64,000 nucleotides of DNA. It comes from Nissolia schottii. Taxonomy: Eukaryota; Streptophyta; Magnoliopsida; Fabales; Fabaceae. A model generated the notes under the pieces. The model was not told the origin of the DNA and did no database searches. It saw only the letters and a program-made list of their open reading frames with translations. Below, in pieces: positions 12,501-23,444 of this stretch. The stretch is taken from contig QANU01019398.1 of the NCBI GenBank assembly GCA_003254905.1, positions 402,084 to 466,083 of the forward strand, read 5' to 3'. The translations under genes were made by a program, and so were the position numbers. Within the stretch, counting starts at the first letter, position 1. Every line of letters begins with the position of its first letter.

Positions 12501-13508
12501 AGTTTTTTATGCATGGTACAAAATGTGCTTCATTGATAGAATTGAATGCTGCAATTCTCTAATTTTAGTTAACTGAATCTAGATGTTTTAAGGAAGGACA
12601 TTGATGAGTCTGTTCTGCTGTTGCAGTATTATTTCGACACACTCTTTCCTCGCATCCCTGTTCCTGTAATGCGGCAGGTTGTGTCTAATCTTGAAAAGTT
12701 GAAGCTCCCTGCTACTCATTCTGGTACAACTGGGGAAACCACCCGTCATGGTTCTGATGACACTGCTCGTCGACCACCTTCTGTGAAAGCTGCCCTTTCG
12801 GTGTCTTTTGGTCAGCGCGCACCGCATCGTGCCTCCACAAGGGACTCTTCACCTATCCGCCGCACTGCACCTCCTCCTCCTCATGAAAGAAATGGTGGTG
12901 ATGACACAAGAAGATCTCCAAGTAGTCGTCGCAGTCAGAGCCGTGAATATTCTGACAGGGATAGGGACCGAGACCGGTCAAGGTCCAGGGATCGAGACCG
13001 TGAAAGGGACAGGGAGCGGGACCGTGATAGGGACAGGGAGCGGGACCGTGATAGGGACAGATATCATGATCGAGATAGGAGCAGGGACCTGGATCGAGAG
13101 CGAGACCGTGAAAGATACAGAGATCGGGACCGTGATAGAGATCATGGGAGGGACAGAACCAGAGAGAGAAGTTATGATCATGATAGGAGGTCCAGATATC
13201 CAGAGAGAGAAAGCAGTCGGGATTATGACAATGGTAGTAGGCGCCATCGTAGTAGGAGTCGGAGTAGGAGTAGGAGCAGGAGTAGAAGTCAGAGCTTGCA
13301 AGCTGGCACTGCACGGTTCGACTCACGCCCCAGTCCACAAAGAGATGAAGTTAAGAAGGCTTCTGCATCCACTAATCTGGCTAAACTGAAAGATATCTAT
13401 GGTGATTTAGGTGATAACAAAGGAGATGCCAACATGGAAAGAATTCCTAGAAGGGATAACGGAGGGGAAGAGGTTATTAGACTTGGTGGTTCTACTTGGA
13501 GGTATTGA
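9528..13508 (+). CDS. PRP38-family pre-mRNA splicing factor with RS-type tail, 440 aa
   Basis: Four coding exons: 9528-9815, 10353-10433, 10926-10997 and 12627-13508, all joined in phase 0 with GT-AG introns. The first ~180 residues form a complete PRP38 domain: MEIQTCGKPIDSLLEKVLCMNIL, YFKELYRLKTYHEVIDEIYN, EPWMTGNCRGPSTAFCLLYK, then VGFLYLRYVADPKILWGWFE, NGRMTTMGVYIRDLLLGQ and YYFDTLFPRIPVPVMRQV. The C-terminal half is low complexity: long alternating DR/ER/DRDR runs, then a block of eight RS dipeptides, then a short conserved end (LAKLKDIYGDLGD ... RLGGSTWRY). This matches the plant SR-like PRP38B/SRL1 type, which acts in the spliceosome nucleus-side; the specific orthology is inferred. 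Intron 3 is large (1.63 kb). The start is the first Met in frame with the domain. Confidence 0.93.
12950..13290 (+). repeat. Coding minisatellite of the RD/RE/RS tail
   Basis: Imperfect 6-30 bp repeats of GGGACCGTGATAGGGACAG type, then a run of AGTAGGAGT-type repeats, encode the alternating-charge and RS segments of the PRP38-type protein. The repeats keep two other frames open, which explains the overlapping spurious frames here. Length variation between alleles is likely. Confidence 0.8.
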
Positions 13509-14497
13509 GAGGCATCATGGAGTGCTTGTATCAGATATTGTTCACTTATTGCCTGTGTCTCTTGGTTGACAGCAGTTATAATTGAAGAATGCTATCTCTA
13601 TCAGCATAAATAGACAATGTATACTGAAATTTATTCCTGGTGCATTGAATTTCATGCTTTGTAATAGTAAGTTTTAGACTAAAGATCATTCTATGTAGTC
13701 TGAAACTACCATGCTTCCATTGATTAGTTGAAACAGAATATTTTATTGTGTCTTCATATTGTCACATTAACATAACGACAATGTCTGTATTTTACATTAC
13801 ATCTTGGAGGCTAAAGATTGATGCTAAACTCTGATTCCAATGCAAATTGTCAACAAGATGCCATTGATGATGTGTGGAAGAAACTTCGGCACAAATTTAA
13901 AATGTTATATACTTTTAAAAAATAAATTGACTTGTTCTTTTTTGATTTTATAGAATAATAGATGAAATTTATACAAAATAAACAGTTAATAAATTATTTT
14001 AATGTTCCGAGTTTGTCATAATTTTGCTACCTAATAGGAAAACATAACACAATGAACAAATAAATAGAAGGCTAAGTTATAACGTGAGGTAAGTGAGCAT
14101 CACTTTGATATTATATCTCAATATTAGAATTGCATCCAACTCTTGTAAATTAGGATACAAATCTTACAAGGTTGAAAGCTTTCATCTATCAGAAACTTGA
14201 AAGTGTGATGTTAGAAGCTTTTCTTCTATATTTCTAAGAGGACAAAAAGGAGACTTTCATGAGTTACACTACTCTGTCATGCATGTTTCTATCATATTTT
14301 CTGAATCGCTGATACAAATCTGGGATTCTGCAATTGTGCGAGTAAAGCACCTCTTCCCCTTCCAAATTTCTCCTGCTTTTCTTTGGTTAGCCATTATCAA
14401 AGAGAAAACGAGGACATAAGATGGAAAATTTTCTGTATTACTACAACAACAAAGGTATAAAAAAGAAAGCCAATGGTTGGTGGCATTGAGCTTGTGG
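13509..14497. other. Convergent 3' regions
   Basis: 3' sequence of the plus-strand PRP38-type gene (to roughly 13700) and of the minus-strand TM9 gene (from roughly 14250), with AT-rich sequence between. No further gene is seen. The two genes end tail to tail. Confidence 0.5.
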
Positions 14498-17400
14498 CTA
14501 TTCACACTTGATAGAACGGTATATGTGTCTGACAAAGAGCAAAGCAGCACGGAAACCGACAGTTCCAAGCATGAGAAAGAAACCATAGCAAATGCAAGCC
14601 ATGTAGCCAAAAAAGAAAGAGGTTTGCATGAAACCAAACATGTCTGATCTTGCATAATAATAGTATATGCTGTATCCATATATGAACAAGCCAGTTGATC
14701 CACCACAAAGGAAGGACCTAGTATTATGCCAAAAAAATGCAGTAGTTAGAGAATGGAAGGGAAATGAATGACTTCTATGAAAAAAAAGAGCGGCTCAGTA
14801 TGCAAGGCTTCCATGTAATAGGGACTGAGGAGAGCATATGTACTCAACAAGAGATTCATGGGTGCTCATGGAATACTATGTTGGATATGTTTCATGCCAC
14901 ACGATAAATGACATTTTCGCCTCCCAAGGTAAAAAACTCATCACTTATAGCTGAAATGTCATTTATTGTGTGACCTAAAGCATATCCAGCATAACGCTCC
15001 AAAAACACACAAGAATTTCTCTATTTTGCATGATTTAAACCCATGACCTTCCGGTCACATAGCTACAACTCACTGTTGCCCTAAGACTCACCCTCTATAT
15101 GAATTACTTCCATGTGTAGCCTAAATCTGATTGATGAACAAAGAAAAATAGTGAGAACACTTGATATATTAACAACATGCATACCTCCACCACCATTCAT
15201 GGTCCTCAGCAGCAAGCTGAAAGTATGTCAATGCCACAGTGATGAAAGCGGTGACAATCAAGAGAATGATGAACACAATGAACAGGATGCTGTATATGGT
15301 GTAAATCTGGTGGCCCCACACACTGACAAATATGTAGTAGAGTTCAATGTAGATGGCACTGAAGGGCAAGAACCCTGCCATAGCCATTTGAGCAGGAGTT
15401 CGGCGGTACCAAGGCAGCTGGGGGATCTCCCTAGGATACTTTGCTGTGCGGCAAGGAGCTTGAAACTCTGATCGGCTATTCCTACCTGCGATCCCACCCA
15501 AGACTAGTAAAGGTGAGGTTACAAGAGTCCATATGAGGAAAATAACCATGATTGTCCCAAATGGCAGTGCTGCAGTGGAGTTATAGGCAAGTGCAATGGT
15601 ATTAAGATAGCAGAAAGTCAAAAATAGAGGTCCAGAGAACAAGCTTCCGGTCAATACCAAAATTTCCAGCTGGCAAAACAAAACAACAAACCAAAACTTC
15701 ATAAGTATAATTCTTTTAGGTTTTGTGCTTTGTGCAGCACAGTTTCAACTGTTTTAAGGCAAAGATAGCCAAGAGAAGAAACTATGATAGAGTAATGATT
15801 GAACATGCTTGTTTAATATTAAGTCTACCTGATCAGAATGTAGACTAGTGAATAAAAACAAACATACTTTACATTTACGTACAAGAATCTTGTTGATCCA
15901 TGTGGAGAGTTATGAAGTTTCAAAGCCAGTAAACTAGAAATTATGCAGCTATCAGAAAGGAATTTTGGAAGACTTCAAAGTTCAAATCATTCAAATTCAA
16001 GAATTACTTACAAATTATGAAATTCGTAAATGCGATCACTGAACTAGGTAATAAAGAACAAGACTCAGAGTGAAGCACTAGTGGTACATGGTGTTTAAGG
16101 AGTGAGAGAATGTACCCAGTTTCTCCCTTCAATCATGTAATAGAAGGAAGCTGCAGAGTAGCCTGCAATGCCGGATGTTAGCGCATATATGATAACCAGT
16201 GCAGTAAACAGTGCTCCCCTATTGTATGGATAGAAAACACCAACTAGAGCAAGCATAAAGATGAAGATTGCACTGAAAACAGGGTCAAAGATACATGGTC
16301 ACAAAAAGAGATGAACGATGAAAGGCACAATACGGGAAACTCCTTTACAAAGATAATTACTTGCTTGAGAAGGTAACTCACAGGGTAAATAGCTGGGTGC
16401 CTATTCCAATTGATGCTGCAAACAAGGGCTTGTATACCGGGAACCTGAACACATCGCCATGGATGTACTTCCAGCCACTCTCCTCCTGTTCATCCACCGC
16501 CTCCTCATCATGCGTAAACCTGTCATGTTAATTTGACAAAGTGGATACAATAAGCTGTATGAATTAACAGGTTTAAATCCACGAGAGAAGACAACACTAA
16601 GATTAGTGTCTGAAAAGGGAATGAATCCTAGTGTGAAATTTTCACGTGACGAGCTCATATGTGATCTTTTACTATTGATTTAGAAAGTGAGACCTAGACA
16701 AGACACATGACAAGAGAGAAATCAACGGCGAAATACATGAAGATGTCATGTGAAAATTTCACAAGAGCTGATCTATTCCCGAGTATGGTTCTTACTTGAC
16801 AAAATCATTCTTAAGCACGCGCATGAGAATTGTGGCAAGGAATCCGGTCAAGAGGAGCACAGTCACACAGGAGTTGATGATAGAAAACCAATGGATTTCC
16901 AAGTTGAGTAACATCAATGATGCCTGTGAGTATTTCTCCAGCCTCTTCTCAAAGGGAATATCAGTTGGAATCCATTTGACAGAATATGTGAAGTCCACAT
17001 CTACCTCTCTATCTTCTGTCAGCTCCATAACTGCCTTCGCATCGTTTCGAACGAAGACATCGATGATGCGATCCTTATTGTAAAGGATCTCAAAATGGAT
17101 GTGCTTGAAGAGATAGACTTTGGCCCCGGTTGTGTCATCTTGGTCTTCACTCTCAAATCTTCCAAGAAAGCCCCAAATAGGCAAGTCATCATAGTACATC
17201 TGGAAGAAGTAGTCCTTCAATACAGCGGCTCGGAATTGAGCCACCTCTTTTCTTGTCAGCCTCCTTCTGCAGATTCTCTCAGGTTCCTGATCAATTTGGA
17301 AATCTATTTTGTAAGGAGGAACGACTAGTCGATCCCCGTTCAAAACTTCACCAAGATCTTCTTTCTTTTCTTCCACATTAGCTGCAACCAACACATTTTT

Positions 17401-18443
17401 TAATTACACAAGACTATTGTTGGAAATGGGGAAAAAGAAGAATTGTACCAGCAAACTAACCTGGTGAGCAAAAGGGAAGATCAAAATATTTGTATGTTTC
17501 ACTGTAGCATTAAAAAAGAAGAAGAAAGAGTTAGAGAAATCACAAAGAATTCATAAAGTTAGCTTATTGTGAGTAAGAAATTCATGATAACTCATTGGAT
17601 TATTTCAATTTCTATTTTGATATACACATCTAATTAAAAATTCATGAATTTAGAAGCCTTTCAGCCTAAAATGAAATGGTTTGCCTTCAAATGGTAGAGG
17701 AGAAAAAACCCAGAGGGACATTACAAACATTACTTGATTGTCAAGATAAGTGTTAAAAGGTAACTCTGCCGAGTAAGTGATCACTTAGATCCTTACAGCA
17801 TTTCAAGTGAACACTGTCTCCAAATTCTATATTTGACACTGAAGCAAAGACAACTAACTTTTCCAGTTCTTCTGTTTTACAGTGAAATTGAAAGTATCAT
17901 AACTAATATCACAGCTTCTAAGCCACATTCAATATTTCCTCTTCACCCACCTAAGAAGAATTCATTCTGTTAGCCAGAAAAAACTATCTTCCACTGCTCA
18001 AAAGAGAACCAGGTTTTCAATCTATTACTTTTTGACAGGTGGCACTATCCATGCACAAGTTTCAACTCCACACCACAACAATGAAGTGGGTACTGAATCT
18101 CCATTACATAGATATAAAAATCCAAAACAACACCCAGATTCCAGAGAAAAGAAAATCCAAACCAAATCTCATTCCGAATGCCAACCCCATCATATTCCCT
18201 ATTTTTCAGGTGGATTGGGATTGAATGGTTTTCAGAAGATTGGAGAAAAGAAGAAAAAAAATCTGACCTGGGATTGTGAAAGGGTCCCACCTTGTTGGCA
18301 TAAAAGGGTACTGAATCTCCTTCTTTGTAACGGTGATCTGATGCGTCAGATGCAACATTGCTAATGCAGCAGCAACACAGGATAACAACAACAACAATGC
18401 AGGAAGAGGCACCATCACCCAAACATGCCGTTGACTTTCCCAT
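14498..18443 (-). CDS. Transmembrane 9 superfamily protein (EMP/TMN, nonaspanin), 600 aa
   Basis: Seven exons on the minus strand: 18443-18268, 17501-17461, 17381-16796, 16519-16382, 16272-16116, 15669-15185 and 14717-14498. All phases close to 1803 nt including the stop. Residues 1-31 are a signal peptide. The luminal domain follows (DHRYKEGDSVPFYANKVGPF, YKYFDLPFCSP, GEVLNGDRLVVPPYKIDF, FFQMYYDDLPIWGFLG, EIHWFSIINSCVTVLLLTGF). Then comes the multi-span region with the family marks HGDVFRFP, FMLALVGVFYPYNRGALFTA, LPFGTIMVIFLIWTLVTSPL, ALTYFQLAAEDHEWWWRSF and FGYMACICYGFFLMLGTVGF. The protein ends RSIKCE; this K-x-E tail is the known Golgi-retention motif of plant EMPs. About 590-600 residues is the usual size of the short plant subgroup (TMN2/3/4-like). 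It acts in Golgi/endosomal membranes. The start is the only Met before a plausible signal peptide. Confidence 0.95.
14871..15000 (-). repeat. Long imperfect hairpin in a TM9 intron
   Basis: Arms 14871-14917 and 14954-15000 pair over about 47 nt with roughly ten mismatches, several of them G-U in RNA. The shared core is ACACRATAAATGACATTT. The loop is about 36 nt. The hairpin lies in the last intron of the TM9 gene, so it would be transcribed. It could be a small foldback MITE or a young miRNA-like precursor; sequence alone does not decide. Confidence 0.5.
14996..15098 (-). mobile_element. Au-type SINE fragment
   Basis: On the minus strand GGGTGAGTCTTAGGGCAACA is followed by GTGACCGGAAGGTCATGGG and TTTAAATCATG. 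This resembles the tRNA-derived head of plant Au SINEs (box A-like, then the GGTCAnGGGTT box B-like block). Only the head is present. It abuts the hairpin in the same TM9 intron. Confidence 0.6.
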
Positions 18444-19651
18444 AAACACAAAATGACAAAACAGATAGAGAATCTGAAAAGAGAAGAAGAAGACCCTTCC
18501 AATGCAAAAGGCCTTTTCTAGTTCAATACAAGTGCAAAAGGCCTTTTTCACACCCCCGAAAGAGGAGAAATAGAAAATAATAAGAAAATGAGTGCAGAAA
18601 GATTTGAATTTCAATCTACACTCTTTTTTTCTTCTTCTTCTTCTTCTTTTATTTATATATGTGGAAATGAATGATGGTTGTTTTCTAAGGAGTTGAAAAT
18701 TGGGGGAAATGGATCGTCTTCGTGAATGGTGAAAGATGATCACACAAAGTACGTTGTTGCCTAACAAAGTTGGCAGAATGACATCATGTGCCTTAGACTC
18801 TTCTCTTGCTGGTTCCTGTTGCTGTTATTTTCAATCTCGATTTGATTAAGGTTCCTCCCTTTTTGTTTATGATCACGAGATTGTTTTGTCTTGAGGGTGA
18901 TAATCACAAATCACAATTCACAATTCAATTCGATAGGTGTCATCCTTTTTGGGTCATGGAAGATGTTGAAGTGTCTATTTATTTCTCTCTCTCTCTCTCT
19001 CTCTCCCCCCTTCTCATTAGTAGTTTATTAAATTATCTAACATTTATCAATTATTATCTTTATTATAATAAAAGATTAAATTTTATACCCCGATGTCATT
19101 TAATTATGTGTTGTCATATAAATAAAATAGTTATATCTTGTCATATTTTTACAGAAAAAATTTATATAATAACACATGATTAGATGTTAATTTGGTGTAA
19201 CATCAACACATAAAAATTTATCTTATAATAAATGTTTGGAAATTTATCTAGCATTATAGATGGACAATGCTAAGCGACCAAAAAAATATAGTTTTTGATC
19301 AAAATCATGACAGTTGTTAGATAAAATAACATGTTATGATGATCCACTTGATCATTTATTTATTTAATGATTAATAATCATGTCACGTCATTTTGATGAA
19401 TAGACAAATATTAAGTCTTTTAGAAATTTTTTCATTATCAAGAACTAATAACTAATCAATGTGTAATAGCTTATATCTAAAGAAAATATGAGTATTGTAA
19501 TAGTTCCCTCAGTCAGAAAGCTAATTCAAAGTAAAAAAGTCTGGTAACGTTTGTAAGTAGAGGTCGGTAACACTGCATTAATGAGTTTTGAATTGATGGA
19601 GATTATTTTTCACACTATAGACAGTGGAGAAGATATGGAAATAAATAAAGT

Positions 19652-19652
<1 letters not shown>
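18444..19652. other. Upstream region of the TM9 gene, then AT-rich spacer
   Basis: Contains the TM9 promoter and leader (about 18444-18780, including a pyrimidine-rich tract near 18620-18650) and a (CT)n run at about 18985-19005. The remainder is AT-rich with no gene recognised. Confidence 0.4.

Positions 19653-19710
<58 letters not shown>
19653..19710 (+). repeat. (AAT)n microsatellite
   Basis: About 15 perfect AAT units, then one C-interrupted unit, directly bordering the 666-bp long-TIR element. Confidence 0.9.
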
Positions 19711-19711
<1 letters not shown>

Positions 19712-20376
19712 GTAAAATGCATCCCCCTTTCTTAAGAGGGATCTAAATTACATTCCCCTCTCATTCATTTTAAAAATATACACTCTCCTCCCCCCCATTA
19801 AAAATAAAAATAAGTTATAATTTAATTAATTTTTCATATTTTTTACCAAAATATACTTCGTAAATAGTTTTACACATTAAAACAATTTTAACAAAATAAA
19901 ATAATATGATTAATAATCTAAAAATATTTATGTACAATTATAATAATTATGTAAAATTATTCCATTAATAAAATATGTTATTAATAAAAGATATATTAAT
20001 TTAATATTCATGTTTATTTTTATGCACATTATTATTTTAAAATCAATTTATGAAAAAAATAATTAAAATTTTATTTTAAAACTATCATAAATTATTAATG
20101 CTTAATTAATAATTTATTCTTTTAATAGAATAATTTTAAATAATTATCATAATCATGTATTAATAATTTTGAATTATTATTAATCATAGTTTTTATTTTA
20201 TTAAATTTTTTAATATTTAAAACTATTTATGAAGGGTATATTGGTAGAAAAATTTGAATAAGGATTAAAGTGTAACTTATTTTTATTTGTAGGAGAAAGG
20301 GAGTATAAGTTTTTAAAATGAAGAGAAAAATGAATGTAATTTAAGCACCGCTTAAAGGAGAAAATTGTATTTTACT
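19711..20376. mobile_element. Long-TIR non-autonomous element (MULE-like) with 11-bp target duplication
   Basis: The 666-bp element begins AGTAAAATGCATCC and ends GTATTTTACT. The outer ~150 bp at each end are imperfect inverted copies: both carry TTAAATTACATTC, CATTTTAAAAA, AAATAAAAATAAGTTA and a final CAATATACCCTTCATAAATAG-type block. It is flanked by CTAATAATAAT at 19700-19710 and again at 20377-20387. An 11-bp duplication with long TIRs suits Mutator-like non-autonomous elements. Because the target lies in an AAT repeat, part of the flank match could be chance. It has no open frame. Confidence 0.65.
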
Positions 20377-20387
20377 CTAATAATAAT

Positions 20388-22024
20388 AATAAACGGTAGT
20401 AAGGCTTTATTTAGCAAGTAGCCTGTATCTTGAAGTTTTCAATTTGTTACTTTGATAATTCCCTTGTTCTAGAAATTCAATGAAAAGTAATTTAGTTGAA
20501 ATTTAGAATAGAAGGCAACGTTCGGTCAATTGGCATTATAAGTATGCGTGCTTGGGTGTCGGTCAATTCCCTTTGTTTTTTTTTTATTATTTTATTCCTT
20601 TGTTGAAAATGGACCAACTTAAAGAAAGTGGGTCGGGTTTATAGTTAGATGCAGGTTCAATATGCCCTTCTAGATCCCTTCCTTCTCCCTCTCCCATTCC
20701 AATATTTTATGGTGCATGTTTAGTTAAAGATGTATGCAATTACACAGAGGGTTACCCTTATTTGTCTCAAATGATTCAACATATATTCTCTTCAAATAAA
20801 ATCTCGTGTTCAAATTTTTTAAAAATAGGTTTCTTTGATCTGATTCACTTAATTTTTGACTCGTGGTGGATCAACTTGAATAGCTCATAGACTAAGTGTG
20901 TTAACATAATTCTCTCATATATTATTTATTTATTTATGTTATACCTTATTAAGTTTACGTTGGATTTGTTTGAATTGAGTTTAAACTTAATTTGACATTG
21001 TTGGTTGAATTTTATAGGTATATTTATTTTTTATCTTCTGTTTTTTATGGGTTTTTTTGCCATTTTTAAGTAATGTTATGATTTTTAAGCTTTTTTAAAA
21101 CATTTTTTTAATTATAGTGAATCAACTCGTTTAACCTACTAATTTAGTTGAGTTGACAATTTTTTTTAGTAGTTTAAAATGACCTCGCAACCCGTGGTAG
21201 CCAATCCGATGCATTTGGTCAGTATTAACGGCTCTAAATTGTAATTATCAACTTTAGAGTGATTTTCCACCTACTAAATATCTTATGTTATTTAATGTAT
21301 CAATTTTTTATCATTCTTATAAATAAATTCGTCTAATTTTGTTATTATTTCATATTTCATATGATTGTAATAAAATATTTATTAATCAAATCATTAAAAA
21401 AAATAAATTATAAAAAGTTTAAAAATTTGCAGACCATTTAAGTTTACGATACACTTCTGTACATATATTGTATTAAAAATATTAATTTATCACATTAGAT
21501 TATATAATTAATCAATATATCATATTATATTATAAATAATAACAAAATTATATAAATTTAGTTATAAAAATTATAAAAAATAAATAAATTAAGTAACATG
21601 AGATATTTATTAAAACAACCGTGACAGGTGAATTGGCAGGATTGGGCAGGACAACGAAGTGCATGGCATCCACTCGTTTGTTTCTCTGTTGCTAACGCAA
21701 AGGTTCCCTCCGTCAATCCTTGTCGCCTTTAATTATGCCAAATTCATCACATTTTCCCCTCCTTTAATCAAACAAACAAATATACTTTGGAATAAAGCAT
21801 ACATACCCCTCCCCCAATTTATTATATTATATTTTGTCTACGTTACATGTAACCACTTTATTATTTATTTCTCTAGCGCTTTCAGGACCCTTCTTCTCTC
21901 CTGCTTTGCATATATATACACCATCTATATAAGAAGGGAACACACACAACAGCCCCCTTCAATTTTGATGCAATAATTAAGAGAGAGTCTCTCAGTTAAG
22001 TAATGTGTCAAATTAATTAAGATC
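20388..22024. other. AT-rich intergenic region and promoter of the stress protein gene
   Basis: No gene is recognised. The last 120 bp contain CTATATAAG at 21925-21933, a fitting TATA box that would put transcription start near 21957 and give a 5' leader of about 70 nt before the ATG at 22025. Confidence 0.45.
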
Positions 22025-23444
22025 ATGGCAAAGGCTTCGCGCACAGTTGGAATAGCTATGGATTTCTCTCCAACAAGCAAATTAGCTCTTAGATGGGCCG
22101 TTGATAATCTCATCAGCAGTGGTGATCTGATCATCTTGATCAACGTTCAGCCTCCCACAGCTGATCACACCAGAAAGGAGCTATTTGAAGACACTGGTTC
22201 ACGTTAGTATCCCCCCCCCTAATTTTCTCCTAGATGTATATACGCTGCATATTAATATTGACTTAATTTTGATGCAAATATGGTTAGAGTTTACTCTTTA
22301 TATATGCCGTGTGAGGGTGTAAAATAGTTTTACATTGCATTTGATTATGTATTATTATAGTTAACAGAAATAGTTGACTCTCAAACTTAATAGCTTAAAG
22401 AAACTATTTTTATTGATGTAATATCATATAATTAGATGATAGTATAAAGCTTTTACACATTGACAGTGCATTGAAACTAAACTCAATGTTTATATAAATA
22501 TCTGATCATATATTCTCATATAATTAAAACTGTTTGAATCTTGATATATCTATATTTCAAAAGCCGCATGAATAATGTAAAACATCTAAGAGATCATGTA
22601 TCAAAAATTAATCTCTACTAGTGTATACTCTATTATATTTATGGATAGGATGATGAGTTGTGCATGACATTTTTTTATTTTTTATTTTTTGTGTTTTTTG
22701 TTTTGGTTAATGGGTTTTGCAGCGTTGGTGCCTCTGGAGGAAGTCAGGGAGATGAATTTTACAAAGCAGTATGGGATTGCTAGGGATCCTGAAGTCATAG
22801 ACATCCTTGACACTGTCTCAAGGACCAAAGGGGTATTTTATTTGTTATGTTGTTTATTACCCTTCTTTTGTTTTGCAGTTGAGTGTAATTAACTAAGGCA
22901 AATTTGTGTGTTGTTTATTGAAACAGGCAAAGGCAGTGTTTAAGGTGTACTGGGGAGATCCAAGGGAGAAGTTGTGCAGTGCTGTGGAAGCTCTTCATCT
23001 GGATTCTTTGGTTATTGGAAGCAGGGGTTTAGGAACCATTAAAAGGTAATAAACAACCTTCTAAATTATTAAAAATTAAATTGTTATTATTTCAAGTCAC
23101 TTTTGACTTTTTAACGCATCGATAAATTAAATTAATGTATTTAAAAGTAATTTTTGTATTAAGGTGTATGGATTTGAGAATGTATTAAAAAAAATGAAAA
23201 ATAACTTATAAAAGTGACAAAAGAGTACCATTTAACTAATTAAATGAGAAAAGATTAATTTGGGGGATTTTAGATAATTTTTTAATGCATGATTCAAATA
23301 GATAATTTAAACAAGTTTATTTATTTATTATATAAATATTTCAGGGTTCTGTTGGGCAGTGTAAGCAATCATGTGGTGACAAATGCTTCTTGTCCCGTCA
23401 CAGTGGTTAAGGGCAACCAAACTTCCAATTCTACTAGGCATTGA
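22025..23444 (+). CDS. Universal stress protein A-like, ATP-binding type, 168 aa
   Basis: Four exons: 22025-22202, 22723-22832, 22927-23045 and 23345-23444, totalling 507 nt. The protein opens [20 protein letters not shown] and [20 protein letters not shown], has [20 protein letters not shown] and [20 protein letters not shown], and ends in the nucleotide-binding stretch [20 protein letters not shown] then CPVTVVKG. The pattern G-x2-G-x9-G-S is intact, placing it with ATP-binding USP domains. These are soluble alpha/beta proteins used in stress responses; no specific partner can be read from the sequence. The length is normal for a single-domain plant USP. Intron 1 is 520 bp. Confidence 0.95.

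Noticed and set aside
12808-13389. Overlapping long frames on both strands of the PRP38-type last exon (193, 161 and 107 codons)
   Set aside because: The short DNA repeats keep all frames open. Only the frame continuing the PRP38 domain has homology and splice support.
18045-18767. Minus-strand frame of 240 codons
   Set aside because: Only its middle (from the Met at 18443) is TM9 exon 1. The rest is 5' leader and intron read-through.
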